Of a stretch of DNA of 64,000 nucleotides, positions 35,804 to 43,714 are shown piece after piece (position 1 is the first letter of the stretch; every line of letters begins with the position of its first letter). Position numbers and translations under genes: made by a program. The notes beneath the pieces are model-generated. The model saw only the letters and a list, made by a program, of their open reading frames with translations, was not told where the DNA came from and did not search any database. Source of the stretch: Planctomycetota bacterium. GTDB lineage: Bacteria > Planctomycetota > PUPC01 > JACPCR01. The stretch covers positions 1 through 64,000 of the forward strand of contig JAQBXN010000029.1 in NCBI GenBank assembly GCA_027625095.1. Reading direction: 5' to 3'.

Positions 35804-36000
35804 CGGCCTGAAAGGCCAAAACATGATAGCCCAGGGCAACGCCCCGGGTAGATGGTGGAAGAACAATTCCAGCCCTGAAAGAGCGTCACAAGTGAGTTCA
35901 CCTCAAGCAATTGTTTCGCCCTTTCAGGGCTGACCGGCGACCCTTTCTCCGGACCCAGGGCGGTGCCCTGGGCTATCATATTTTGCCCCTTCAGGGCGAA
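35804..36000. repeat. Nested inverted repeats of the CCCTGAAAGGG / GCCCAGGGC type
   Basis: An outer arm at about 35804-35851 (with ATGATAGCCCAGGGCAACGC) returns inverted at about 35950-35999, differing at several positions. An inner pair CAGCCCTGAAAG (35870-35881) and CTTTCAGGGCTG (35921-35932) is perfectly inverted. Thus the block is a palindrome within a palindrome of nearly 200 bases. Similar CAGGG/CCCTG motifs occur in the left border cluster at 29339-29667. Such elements are widespread in metagenome-derived planctomycete-like genomes; their role is not known. Confidence 0.9.
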
Positions 36001-36202
36001 TGATGATGAAATCGACTTTTTACGAAGGAATCTGCCCGTTCCTTTGCTCATTCGGCCAGCCCGTAAGCTGGGGTCAATCAGTGCACCGCGGGGACAGGCC
36101 GGAGGCAAGAAGACGTATCCGTAACAGGACCTGCATTTTTCCGGGACTGTCGTCCGGTAAAACAGGCCCCTTCGGGGCGGCCTCTCTGCCACGAGGATTT
36201 CG

Positions 36203-36276
36203 TTTGTAGTCGGCGAGTTATCGCCGTTCGGAGCGACGAAGTCGCCCTGAAAGCGCCATAACTGGCGCACTACAAA
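36203..36276. repeat. 74-base hairpin element
   Basis: TTTGTAGT (36203-36210) is inverted as ACTACAAA (36269-36276), and adjoining GGCGAGTTATCGCC and GCGCCATAACTGGCGC segments extend the pairing imperfectly. A separate palindrome family from the preceding block, placed 200 bases downstream of it. Confidence 0.8.
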
Positions 36277-36503
36277 GGGTGCTTACCAGGCTGGGCTTCA
36301 GCTTACGATTCAGAGGCCCTTCCAAATGCTTTCTTCAAATCGAAAATCTTTTTTAAGTTTCAGCCCCCTTAGTGCTTTTTATTAGTCACGGCCATCAGCG
36401 AAGCGTCAGAGACTCAGTAGTCTTGAAAAGAAGCTGCCGCGGAGTGTCAGGGCCACAGCGTTTCTGATTTCTATAATCTGTCCGGCCGGTTGGGGTGCAC
36501 GTC

Positions 36504-37967
36504 ATGTCATACAACAGGAAAAAACTTGCGCCGAGGCTTGGGGAGCTGGCGAAGAAGATGGCGGGCGTTTCCGCACGTGATTTGAAGGAGTGTGTGCAAC
36601 TGCAGGTGGCCCTCAAACGAACCGGCCGATTCAAGATGCTTGGCGGGTTACTGATCGAACGGGGTTACCTGGAGCAGGAGAAGCTGGACGAGCTGCTGGA
36701 AGAACAGCGCAACCAGGGCATTTATGATGTTCCTGAAATCCCGGACTACACTATCAAACATCGCATCGGCGCCGGCGGTATGGCACAGGTCTTCCTGGCG
36801 AACCAGGTGAAGGTGAACCGTGATGTCGCCTTGAAGATTGTCACGTGGGAAGACCCGGAAGGGAAAGATGTCGCCCGCTTTCTACGAGAGGCCAAGTCCG
36901 CTGCGAAGCTGAACCATCCGAATTTCGTTCAGGCAATCGATTTCGGTCAAGTGAATGAAACTTACTTCTTTGCGATGGAGTACATCGCCGGACCAAACCT
37001 GCAGGAGATCCTGAATCTTTACAATCGGCTGTCGGAGGTGATGTCCCTCAACATCGCCAACCAGGTCGCCACTGCGCTCTGCCGGCTTGAGGAAGAGGAT
37101 CTGATTCATCGGGATCTCAAACCGACAAACATCCTGCTCGATGGGGATACGGTCAAGGTCTGCGATCTCGGATTAGCCCGGCCGGTCTTCAAGGAGGATG
37201 GTGAAGAAGATTTCATGTTAACGGAGCAGGGGGCCATCCTGGGCACTCCTGATTACCTGTCCCCTGAGCAGGCACGCAGCCTCAAGGATATCGATATCCG
37301 GGCCGATCTTTACGCGCTTGGCGGCATGCTTTATCGAATGGTCACCGGCAAACTCCCTTACCGTGGGGAGTCACCTACCTCGCTTATCTATCGAAAGCTT
37401 TACGAGCCGGTTGTCCCCCCGAAGGTACACATGCCTGACCTTTCCGACGGAACAGCGTTTCTAATTGAAAAGCTGATGGAGCGTAAACGTGAAAACCGGT
37501 TTCAAACTGCGAAAGAAGTGTTGTCTGAAGGCCGAGCATGCCTCAACCAGCTTACATCCGATACCAAGACACATCTGGAGATCATCGGCTCCGAGACAGG
37601 CTCGGTCTTGGAAAGCCCTGAAACCCGGACTCGTGCACCCAGCGAATTGCGGCCCGCCTTATTGTTTATAAGTGGGGCCGCCGCGGGACGACACTTCCCG
37701 CTGACCAGGGATGAGACAATCGTTGGACGGCAATCGAGCTGTAACCTGTGCATTCGAGAGCCCTGGTTTTCGCGCAGGCATTTCGCCATCCGCAGACGGG
37801 ATGATACCTGGCAGCTCTCCGATCTCGGCAGCCGCAACGGCGTAAAAGTAAACGGCAAAACCGTCGATAAGGCGCGCATCCATTACGGTGACGAAATCGA
37901 AGTGAAGGATACCAAGATGATGTTTGTGCTTGAAGTGGATTCTACGGGCGAAACCAGGTCCGTTTAG
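36504..37967 (+). CDS. Ser/Thr protein kinase with N-terminal MshEN-like and C-terminal FHA domains
   Basis: A 487-residue cytoplasmic Hanks-type kinase with no membrane segment. Residues about 45-75 (LGGLLIERGYLEQEKLDELLEEQ) resemble the N-terminal helical module of type II secretion ATPases. The kinase domain has the glycine loop IGAGGMAQVF, the ATP lysine in VALKIV (about residue 110), HRDLKPTNILLDG (about 202-214), the DLG metal motif and GTPDYLSPEQ. The last 90 residues form an FHA phosphothreonine-binding domain with IVGRQSSCNLCI, SRRHFAI and DLGSRNGVKVNG. I prefer the ATG at 36504; a GTG at 36495 in frame is an alternative. Binding its own or a partner's phosphothreonine is expected. 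A small zinc-finger gene follows after 121 bases. Confidence 0.93.
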   Translation: MSYNRKKLAPRLGELAKKMAGVSARDLKECVQLQVALKRTGRFKMLGGLLIERGYLEQEKLDELLEEQRNQGIYDVPEIPDYTIKHRIGAGGMAQVFLANQVKVNRDVALKIVTWEDPEGKDVARFLREAKSAAKLNHPNFVQAIDFGQVNETYFFAMEYIAGPNLQEILNLYNRLSEVMSLNIANQVATALCRLEEEDLIHRDLKPTNILLDGDTVKVCDLGLARPVFKEDGEEDFMLTEQGAILGTPDYLSPEQARSLKDIDIRADLYALGGMLYRMVTGKLPYRGESPTSLIYRKLYEPVVPPKVHMPDLSDGTAFLIEKLMERKRENRFQTAKEVLSEGRACLNQLTSDTKTHLEIIGSETGSVLESPETRTRAPSELRPALLFISGAAAGRHFPLTRDETIVGRQSSCNLCIREPWFSRRHFAIRRRDDTWQLSDLGSRNGVKVNGKTVDKARIHYGDEIEVKDTKMMFVLEVDSTGETRSV

Positions 37968-38088
37968 AGACTTTCTTCCTTTCCCCAGTCTTCACTCACC
38001 TCCTCCATTCTTCGCCGCTGTAATAAAGCGCCGCTTACCCTCGACTACACCTCGCTGTGAGACAATCCTTCCCTGAGGGTGACACACC

Positions 38089-38289
38089 ATGTTGAAATGC
38101 CAGGAAGCGGCGCGCCTCATCTCTGATTCACTGGACAGGCCACTCTCCCTCAGGGAGCGGCTCGGATTGCGAACTCACCTGTTGATGTGCAGGATGTGCG
38201 CCCGATGCCGGGAGCAAATGCTCTTTTTGCGCAAGGCAATGAATCGCCTCTGCGATTCGGCAGATACTGGAAGAACGCAAAGTAACTGA
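38089..38289 (+). CDS. Small zf-HC2-type zinc-finger protein (anti-sigma-like)
   Basis: A 66-residue protein with the anti-sigma zinc-finger pattern: Cys4 and, in RTHLLMCRMC, His30, Cys34 and Cys37, in the HxxxCxxC arrangement of ZAS domains. There is no transmembrane segment, so it would be a soluble sigma-binding or redox-sensing protein. A GAGGGTGACAC stretch before the ATG can serve as ribosome site. The ECF sigma factor gene is 9 kb away and could be its partner, though that is inference only. It lies between the kinase-FHA and ArsM-like genes. Confidence 0.7.
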   Translation: MLKCQEAARLISDSLDRPLSLRERLGLRTHLLMCRMCARCREQMLFLRKAMNRLCDSADTGRTQSN

Positions 38290-38320
38290 AACCGCAGTCA
38301 AAACGAGGAGTATTGCACTC

Positions 38321-39520
38321 ATGGAGAGTCAAATGAAGGAGACGCTGGCAGAGCCCCGATTTAAAGAGAGTGTCGAGGGGGAAGTCCGACGCCGTTATGC
38401 CGAAGGCGCCCTTGCCGTTCAGCCCGCGCTGTGCTGCCCCACCTCCTATGACTCGGTGGCCCTGAAACTCCTGCCGGAAGAAATCCTGAATGTCGATTAC
38501 GGTTGCGGCGATCCATCAAAATACTGCCGGGAAGGCGAAACGGTGCTCGACCTGGGTTCTGGCAGCGGAAAGATCTGCTATCTGGCATCACACAAGGTCG
38601 GAGCGAACGGTTCCGTTATCGGGATCGACTTCAATGACAAGATGCTTGCGCTGGCTCGGAAATACAAGGATGAAATGGCCAGGAAGTTTGGATGGAGCAA
38701 CGTCCGATTCGGCAAAGGCAAAATCCAGGATCTGGCCCTCGACCTGGAGCTTGTCCAGGCATGGCTTTCAGAACATCCGGTCAAAACAGTGGAAGATGTG
38801 ACTGCGTACGAAGCCGAATGTGATCGAATTCGATCCGAGCAGCCTCTGGTCAGCGACAGCAGCGTCGATCTCGTTGTTTCCAATTGCGTGCTCAATCTGG
38901 TTCGGCCTGAAGACAAACTCGAGCTTTTTGATGAAATCTTCCGTGTGCTTAACCGAGGCGGACGGGCCGTAATTTCTGACATAGTCTGCGATGAAGATCC
39001 AACCGAGAGCATCCTGTCCGATCCTGAGCTTTGGAGCGGCTGTATCTCCGGCGCGTTCCGGGAAGACCAGTTCCTCGATCTGTTCGAGAAGGCGGGTTTC
39101 TATGGCATTGAAATCCTCGAACGCCAGGTAGAGCCATGGCAGGTGATTGAAGGGGTCGAATTCCGCTCCATGACATTGCAGGCATTCAAAGGCAAGGAAG
39201 GCCCGTGCATGGAACTCAACCAGGCGGTCGTCTACAAGGGCCCGTTCAAGAGCATCAAAGACGATGACGCCCACATCTACCTCCGCGGCCAGCGGGTCGC
39301 TGTCTGCGAAAAGACGTTCAAGATCATTACTGATCCGAACGGCCCCTATCACGATCACTTCATCGCCATCCAACCGCACGACCAGATCGCTCTGGAAGAG
39401 GCCGCACTGTTCCTGTGCAGCGGCTCGACCCTTCGACACCCCAAAGTCACGAAGGGGCAGAATTATAGTGAGACCCGGCTCACCAGCGTCGAATGTTGCG
39501 AGCCCGGGGAATGCTGCTGA
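38321..39520 (+). CDS. ArsM-like SAM-dependent methyltransferase
   Basis: A 399-residue class-I methyltransferase. The SAM site is VLDLGSGSGKICYLAS (about residues 75-90) followed by GIDFNDKML. Conserved cysteines match arsenite methyltransferases: LCCPTSYD and DYGCGDPSKYC before the SAM site, SNCVLNL (about 187) and SGCISGAF (about 237). A C-terminal domain ends in VECCEPGECC, a cysteine-rich tail that could bind metalloid. ArsM methylates arsenite to volatile or methylated forms. No arsR, arsC or arsB is nearby, so another thiophilic substrate is possible. The GAGGAG site lies about 10 bases before the ATG. About 370 residues is usual for ArsM, so the length fits. Confidence 0.75.
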   Translation: MESQMKETLAEPRFKESVEGEVRRRYAEGALAVQPALCCPTSYDSVALKLLPEEILNVDYGCGDPSKYCREGETVLDLGSGSGKICYLASHKVGANGSVIGIDFNDKMLALARKYKDEMARKFGWSNVRFGKGKIQDLALDLELVQAWLSEHPVKTVEDVTAYEAECDRIRSEQPLVSDSSVDLVVSNCVLNLVRPEDKLELFDEIFRVLNRGGRAVISDIVCDEDPTESILSDPELWSGCISGAFREDQFLDLFEKAGFYGIEILERQVEPWQVIEGVEFRSMTLQAFKGKEGPCMELNQAVVYKGPFKSIKDDDAHIYLRGQRVAVCEKTFKIITDPNGPYHDHFIAIQPHDQIALEEAALFLCSGSTLRHPKVTKGQNYSETRLTSVECCEPGECC

Positions 39521-39658
39521 GACTGTGGTGTGAGTGCACAGGCGTTACCTTGTTGGATGTAGTGACGCGCATTTGCGGGGCTGGACCTCCAACCCATAAG
39601 CTGCGTAGTTACTACAAATCTGTTTGCGCCACACCGTCCGGTTGCCTTTGATACCTTG

Positions 39659-41608
39659 ATGGCAGGTTCAACCATCACTCATCAACCATCAACCATTCAT
39701 CCGGGAGGGCTTCCGCTTCGAATCCGATCCCTCTCGGTATGCTTTTACAGCCCGCAGGCAGGCGAACTTGTCTGGGCTCTCAAGAACTGCTCACTCGCTG
39801 CAGATGCGGGAGAAGTCATCGGCATCACCGGTGTTTCCGGCGGTGGTAAGAGCACCCTCGCCCGCGCGATGCTGGGCCTGGTTGATTCGAGGCCGGGTAT
39901 TGTCGGGGGAAGACTATTCACGGAGGGTGCGAATGACGAAGAATACATTGGCTTCGTGCCGGAACAGGGCGACTCCAATGAGTCACTGTTTACTGCCTGC
40001 TCACGTTCCTCTGATTGGAAGCGATGGCGCCGGACTTTTGAAAACCAGGCTGATCATCTTCGCCGCTCAGGCGCGTACCTCATGCTTCAAGAGCCACGGG
40101 ATACGCTGAACCCGTATTTGACCATTGGCCGCATACTTTCTCAGACCTGCACCGGCGACCTCAATGTGGCTGACGCCCTGGAGTTAGTCGAACTCCCGTC
40201 TACGGTCACCGGCCTCTATCCAGCCCAGCTCAGTACTGGTATGTGCCAGCGTGTACATCTCGCTATGGCACTCTCATCGGGTATCAGGCTTCTGATCGCG
40301 GATGAGCCGCTTATCAGGCTCGATATGCGTATCCGCGCCCATGCGGCTGAATTGCTGGGGCGTATTCAAAGGGAGCGCGGATTCACCCTGATTCTGCTAA
40401 GCCACGACCTTCATCTTCTGCAGAAACTGGTCACCCGAATCTATGTGCTCGAAGATGGCCGCATGGTTGAGCACGGCGAATTTGCCGACCTCTGGGAAAA
40501 CGCTGAACACGACTATTCTCGTCAACTCTTCAGCACTTTCAGAGAGCTGTTTAGTGGTGCTGAAGCTCCGCGGCAGCGCTCTTCTTCTGTCGCGGAGCAC
40601 CAAGACCACGAAGAGCCGGGCGAACGAGTGGCCAAGATCAGCGGCGTCACGAAGCAGTTTGGCAAGACCACTGCGGTCGATGACGTATCTCTGGCTGTCA
40701 ACGAGGGGGAATGTGTCGGATTGCTCGGCGAATCCGGCTGCGGCAAGACGACCCTCGCCCGCCTGGTCATCGGACTGGATACCGCGCAGGAAGGGGAGAT
40801 CAAGTTGAACCTGGCGGACGCGAGGGCATTCAGGCCGAATGCTGCGACGCCGACCGAATGGCGCCGGATACGTTCATCGCTGCAGCTCATTTATCAGGAT
40901 GCCGATACCGCGCTCGACCCTGAGTCCACCGCGGGCGAAGCCGTCGAAGAGGCATACCAGATCCACTACCCGCGACTGACCGCCGGGGAGCGCGGAGGCC
41001 TGATCCGATCGCTCTTTTGCTCACTGCACCTGTCTGAAAAACTACTCCATACAAAATCCTGTTTCCTCAGCGGCGGCGAAGCCCGAAGAACCATCATTGC
41101 CCAGAGCATGGCGGCACTTGGATTTGGCTTGCATATTCCCGACCGCGGCCGGCAACTGTTAATTGCTGACGAGCCGACGACCGGCCTGGATGCTGAGAAC
41201 TGCGCCTCCCTCATCAGTTTCCTTGACGAAGCGAAAAGGCAGATGGGGCTGACTCTGCTGATTATTTCCCACGACTTGCCTATCCTGCGGAAACTATGTT
41301 CGCGCATCGCCGTCATGTATTCCGGCCGCATCGTCGAGCAGGGGGGCCCGGAGGTCATCCAGGATGCCAGCCCCGGTATGAGGCATCCTTTTACTGAACA
41401 GTTGATGAATGCGTCCTGGGGAGGTTGGAGTAAGGAGTTGGAGGTGAGGGAAGGACAGCAAAACGAAGTGAGGGGCACCGGCTGCGTTTTCTTCCACGAA
41501 TGCTCACACCCCTTGCGAGACAGCGACCAATGCGCGCTGAATCCACCCCTTGCGGGAAGTGATCTGCACCAGATAGCTTGCTGGTTTGAGCCGCGACCTG
41601 AATCGTAG
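39659..41608 (+). CDS. Double ATPase of an oligopeptide-type ABC transporter (OppD-OppF fused)
   Basis: A 649-residue protein with two ATP-binding domains in one chain. The first has Walker A GVSGGGKST, a divergent signature LSTGMCQRVHLAMAL and Walker B LLIADEPLIRLD. The second has GESGCGKTT, LSGGEARRTIIAQSM and LLIADEPTTGLD. The C-terminus carries the OppF-type cysteine motif in GTGCVFFHECSH and DQCALNPPL. Such fused proteins energise dipeptide, nickel or microcin-type transporters. No permease or binding protein is in the window, so the partner genes must lie elsewhere. The ATG at 39659 follows a TTG in frame; no strong ribosome site is seen. Confidence 0.87.
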   Translation: MAGSTITHQPSTIHPGGLPLRIRSLSVCFYSPQAGELVWALKNCSLAADAGEVIGITGVSGGGKSTLARAMLGLVDSRPGIVGGRLFTEGANDEEYIGFVPEQGDSNESLFTACSRSSDWKRWRRTFENQADHLRRSGAYLMLQEPRDTLNPYLTIGRILSQTCTGDLNVADALELVELPSTVTGLYPAQLSTGMCQRVHLAMALSSGIRLLIADEPLIRLDMRIRAHAAELLGRIQRERGFTLILLSHDLHLLQKLVTRIYVLEDGRMVEHGEFADLWENAEHDYSRQLFSTFRELFSGAEAPRQRSSSVAEHQDHEEPGERVAKISGVTKQFGKTTAVDDVSLAVNEGECVGLLGESGCGKTTLARLVIGLDTAQEGEIKLNLADARAFRPNAATPTEWRRIRSSLQLIYQDADTALDPESTAGEAVEEAYQIHYPRLTAGERGGLIRSLFCSLHLSEKLLHTKSCFLSGGEARRTIIAQSMAALGFGLHIPDRGRQLLIADEPTTGLDAENCASLISFLDEAKRQMGLTLLIISHDLPILRKLCSRIAVMYSGRIVEQGGPEVIQDASPGMRHPFTEQLMNASWGGWSKELEVREGQQNEVRGTGCVFFHECSHPLRDSDQCALNPPLAGSDLHQIACWFEPRPES

Positions 41609-41703
41609 AAAATGTGTTGGCTTGCAAAGCCGCGTCCGATTGAGTGAGATCACTCCCTTGACTTGTATTAATAGAGATAAGAAGCCTTCCCTGGGAGTTC
41701 ATC

Positions 41704-42597
41704 ATGTCCACCACAGTTCTGCCTGAAGTAACCATTGAAGATATCGAGGTCTTTGCCGATGATCTGGATGCCGAAAAGGGTGCTGAGATTTTCCTGGAAC
41801 ACGGTTGCCTGGTCGTTCGGGGGCTATTCAAGGAGTACGCTGAAGCGATTGGCCGCGACATCATGGCTACTGTGGAACAATCTATAAGTTTGCTGGATCA
41901 GGCAAAGAAGGTCGCCGAAGGGTGGACCACGCCGAACGGTGCGCTCTTTCTTCCCGCGCCGGAAGGCTATCACCGCGATAAGCAGATCATGTGCGTACCG
42001 ATCAACTACCAGAGCAGTGCGGCCTTTTTTCAGTCCGGATTGAATCCCAATATGCTCGACCTGGCCGAGGCGATTCTTGGCCCCAATGTGGAACTCTACG
42101 GCAGCGGGCAATCCTTATGTAAAGAACCGGTCGGCGGGCATCCCAAGCATCTTCATCAGGATTCGGCTTACTTTGAACACAAATATTTTGGCCCGGTCGC
42201 CGTCCTAAGCTATTGCATAGATACCGATCTGAATAACGGTTGCCTCCATGTCGTGCCCGGCTCGTTCAAGCTGGGCCAGTTGGAGCACACGGACACCTTC
42301 TCTCACCTCGGGCTCGACCCTGACGAGTGGCCCTGGGAGCGTTCGCTGCCCGTCGAAGGTAAAGCAGGCGACGGAATTCTTTTTCACGTGCGATGTATTC
42401 ACGGTTCGAAACAGAATTTTTCAGAAAAGGCTCGCCCTATATTTATTCATCGTTATCGCCGGATTGATGACTATGTGATCGTCGGTGGTACTACCACGGA
42501 AAATCGCGCCAAGAACGCTCAAAACCCACAAAAGAACAAGGGCGGCCAGCGAGGTTTCATGGTCCGCGGCTTCCGGCCATATGAGTCAGACGAATAA
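41704..42597 (+). CDS. Phytanoyl-CoA dioxygenase (PhyH) family protein
   Basis: A 297-residue Fe(II)/2-oxoglutarate oxygenase. The metal ligands are His151 and Asp153 (LHQDSAY) and His233 (CIHGSKQN); ARPIFIHRYR contains the likely 2-oxoglutarate arginine. The NNGCLHVVPGSFKLGQL segment is typical of PhyH. A GAGTGAGATCACTC palindrome at 41642-41655, just upstream of a TTGACT, might be an operator, but no proper -10 box follows. GGGAG lies about 9 bases before the ATG. The next gene, a secreted YdjY-acylphosphatase protein, follows by 40 bases. Confidence 0.85.
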   Translation: MSTTVLPEVTIEDIEVFADDLDAEKGAEIFLEHGCLVVRGLFKEYAEAIGRDIMATVEQSISLLDQAKKVAEGWTTPNGALFLPAPEGYHRDKQIMCVPINYQSSAAFFQSGLNPNMLDLAEAILGPNVELYGSGQSLCKEPVGGHPKHLHQDSAYFEHKYFGPVAVLSYCIDTDLNNGCLHVVPGSFKLGQLEHTDTFSHLGLDPDEWPWERSLPVEGKAGDGILFHVRCIHGSKQNFSEKARPIFIHRYRRIDDYVIVGGTTTENRAKNAQNPQKNKGGQRGFMVRGFRPYESDE

Positions 42598-42637
42598 TTC
42601 CCCCCGCCTTTCAGGCATTTTCAAGAGGAAAGCAGGA

Positions 42638-43591
42638 ATGAAATTTCTTTACCTACCACTGTTAGCCTTATGGTTTTCACTGAATCCTGTCGCAGCGCAG
42701 AGCATCGGGGTAGACCTGGATAAAAAACAGGTCGGGATCATTGCCAAGATGTCAGATCTGTCCCCAAGCAAGGGGATGATAGATAGCGTCCTCATAGCTA
42801 CAGGGAGTGAAGCCTCTTCACTGTTTGTCACGGATGTTACTGGCGACCAGTTGAAAACCATGCTCGCCCGGATCGGAGTGAATCCTGGAAAGCCGGGCCG
42901 TGAAGAAGAAGGCAATTACATTCTGCCGGCAGGGGACAGAGTGAAGATTTTTGTCGAGTGGATGGATGGAAAAGAAATCCAGCGGCAGAACCTGGAGGAG
43001 ATGATTATTGACCTGCCAGACAGGCGTCTCATGCCTGAAACGGACTGGGTGTTTACAGGCTCCCGACCGATAAATGACCCCGAAACAAAGGAAACAAACC
43101 TGGAAGCGAACATCAAGAAGAATTTGATATCGCTTTCTCATGACATTTCCGCTGTTATTCAAAATCCATACAGAGTCGCCAGGGAGCCGGGCAGGTATCG
43201 CGCAAACACTAGAAAACTCCCCAAGGCTGAAATCGTCCGACTTTTGCTCGAATTTAGCCTCAAGGAAGATCCCAATGATCCTATCCCTGAAAAATACGTC
43301 GGGAAAGACCCTCGCATCCACTGGATCTTCAGCGGCAAAAAGATTCGTGGTGTAGGGTTCAGGGAATACATTGAACAAACTGGCAGGAAATACAATTTAG
43401 CGGGTTGGGTCAGAAACCTGCCAGACGACAAAGTGGAAGTTGTGGCTGAAGGTGAGGTCAAGAATATGAGACTGTTTGCTAGAGTCATCACCAAGGGCCC
43501 CCCAGGCGCAAAGATCGACAAAATAGAAAAGAAAGAACCACTGGCTGAAAAACTGGGCAAATTTGAAATCAGGGAATCAGAGGAGCCCTGA
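42638..43591 (+). CDS. Secreted fusion of a YdjY-like domain and an acylphosphatase
   Basis: A 317-residue exported protein. The signal peptide ends near residue 19 (NPVAAQ). Residues about 30-200 match the YdjY-like domain: DSVLIATGSEASSLFVT, a GNYILPAGDRVKIFVEW strand, PETDWVFTGSRPIND and SLSHDISAVIQNPY. Residues about 225-300 are an acylphosphatase, which cleaves acyl-phosphate bonds: IHWIFSGKKIRGVGFREYI and GWVRNLPDDKVEVVAEG. The catalytic pair is kept as Arg242 and Asn260, 18 residues apart as in classic acylphosphatases. I chose the ATG at 42638 because it opens the signal peptide and has AGGAA before it. A secreted acylphosphatase is rare; see findings. Confidence 0.85.
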   Translation: MKFLYLPLLALWFSLNPVAAQSIGVDLDKKQVGIIAKMSDLSPSKGMIDSVLIATGSEASSLFVTDVTGDQLKTMLARIGVNPGKPGREEEGNYILPAGDRVKIFVEWMDGKEIQRQNLEEMIIDLPDRRLMPETDWVFTGSRPINDPETKETNLEANIKKNLISLSHDISAVIQNPYRVAREPGRYRANTRKLPKAEIVRLLLEFSLKEDPNDPIPEKYVGKDPRIHWIFSGKKIRGVGFREYIEQTGRKYNLAGWVRNLPDDKVEVVAEGEVKNMRLFARVITKGPPGAKIDKIEKKEPLAEKLGKFEIRESEEP

Positions 43592-43714
43592 GACCCCAGA
43601 ACAACAAATCACGGCACAACAGCAAGGATTTTTGTTTCATGCACAAGAATCCTTCGCATCACACGCTAAGGTGAAATCTCGTTCCGAACGGAACTCAGCG
43701 AGAAGAAAAACCAC

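Larger units (their letters stand above)
35509..36503. other. Gene-free right border of the island
   Basis: About one kilobase with no supportable gene. It contains the nested repeats at 35804-36000 and 36203-36276. A TATAAT at 36472-36477, 26 bases before the kinase ATG, could be a -10 box but has no matching -35 at normal distance. Reading frames in this stretch are translations of the repeats. Confidence 0.7.

Noticed and set aside
35524-36270. Minus-strand frame of 248 codons at the island border
   Set aside because: It translates palindromic repeats on both arms, so similar peptides appear twice; no domain is visible.
41642-41663. Full promoter before the second PhyH gene
   Set aside because: A palindrome and TTGACT are present, but no -10 box at 16-18 bases follows; kept only as a possible operator in the gene entry.
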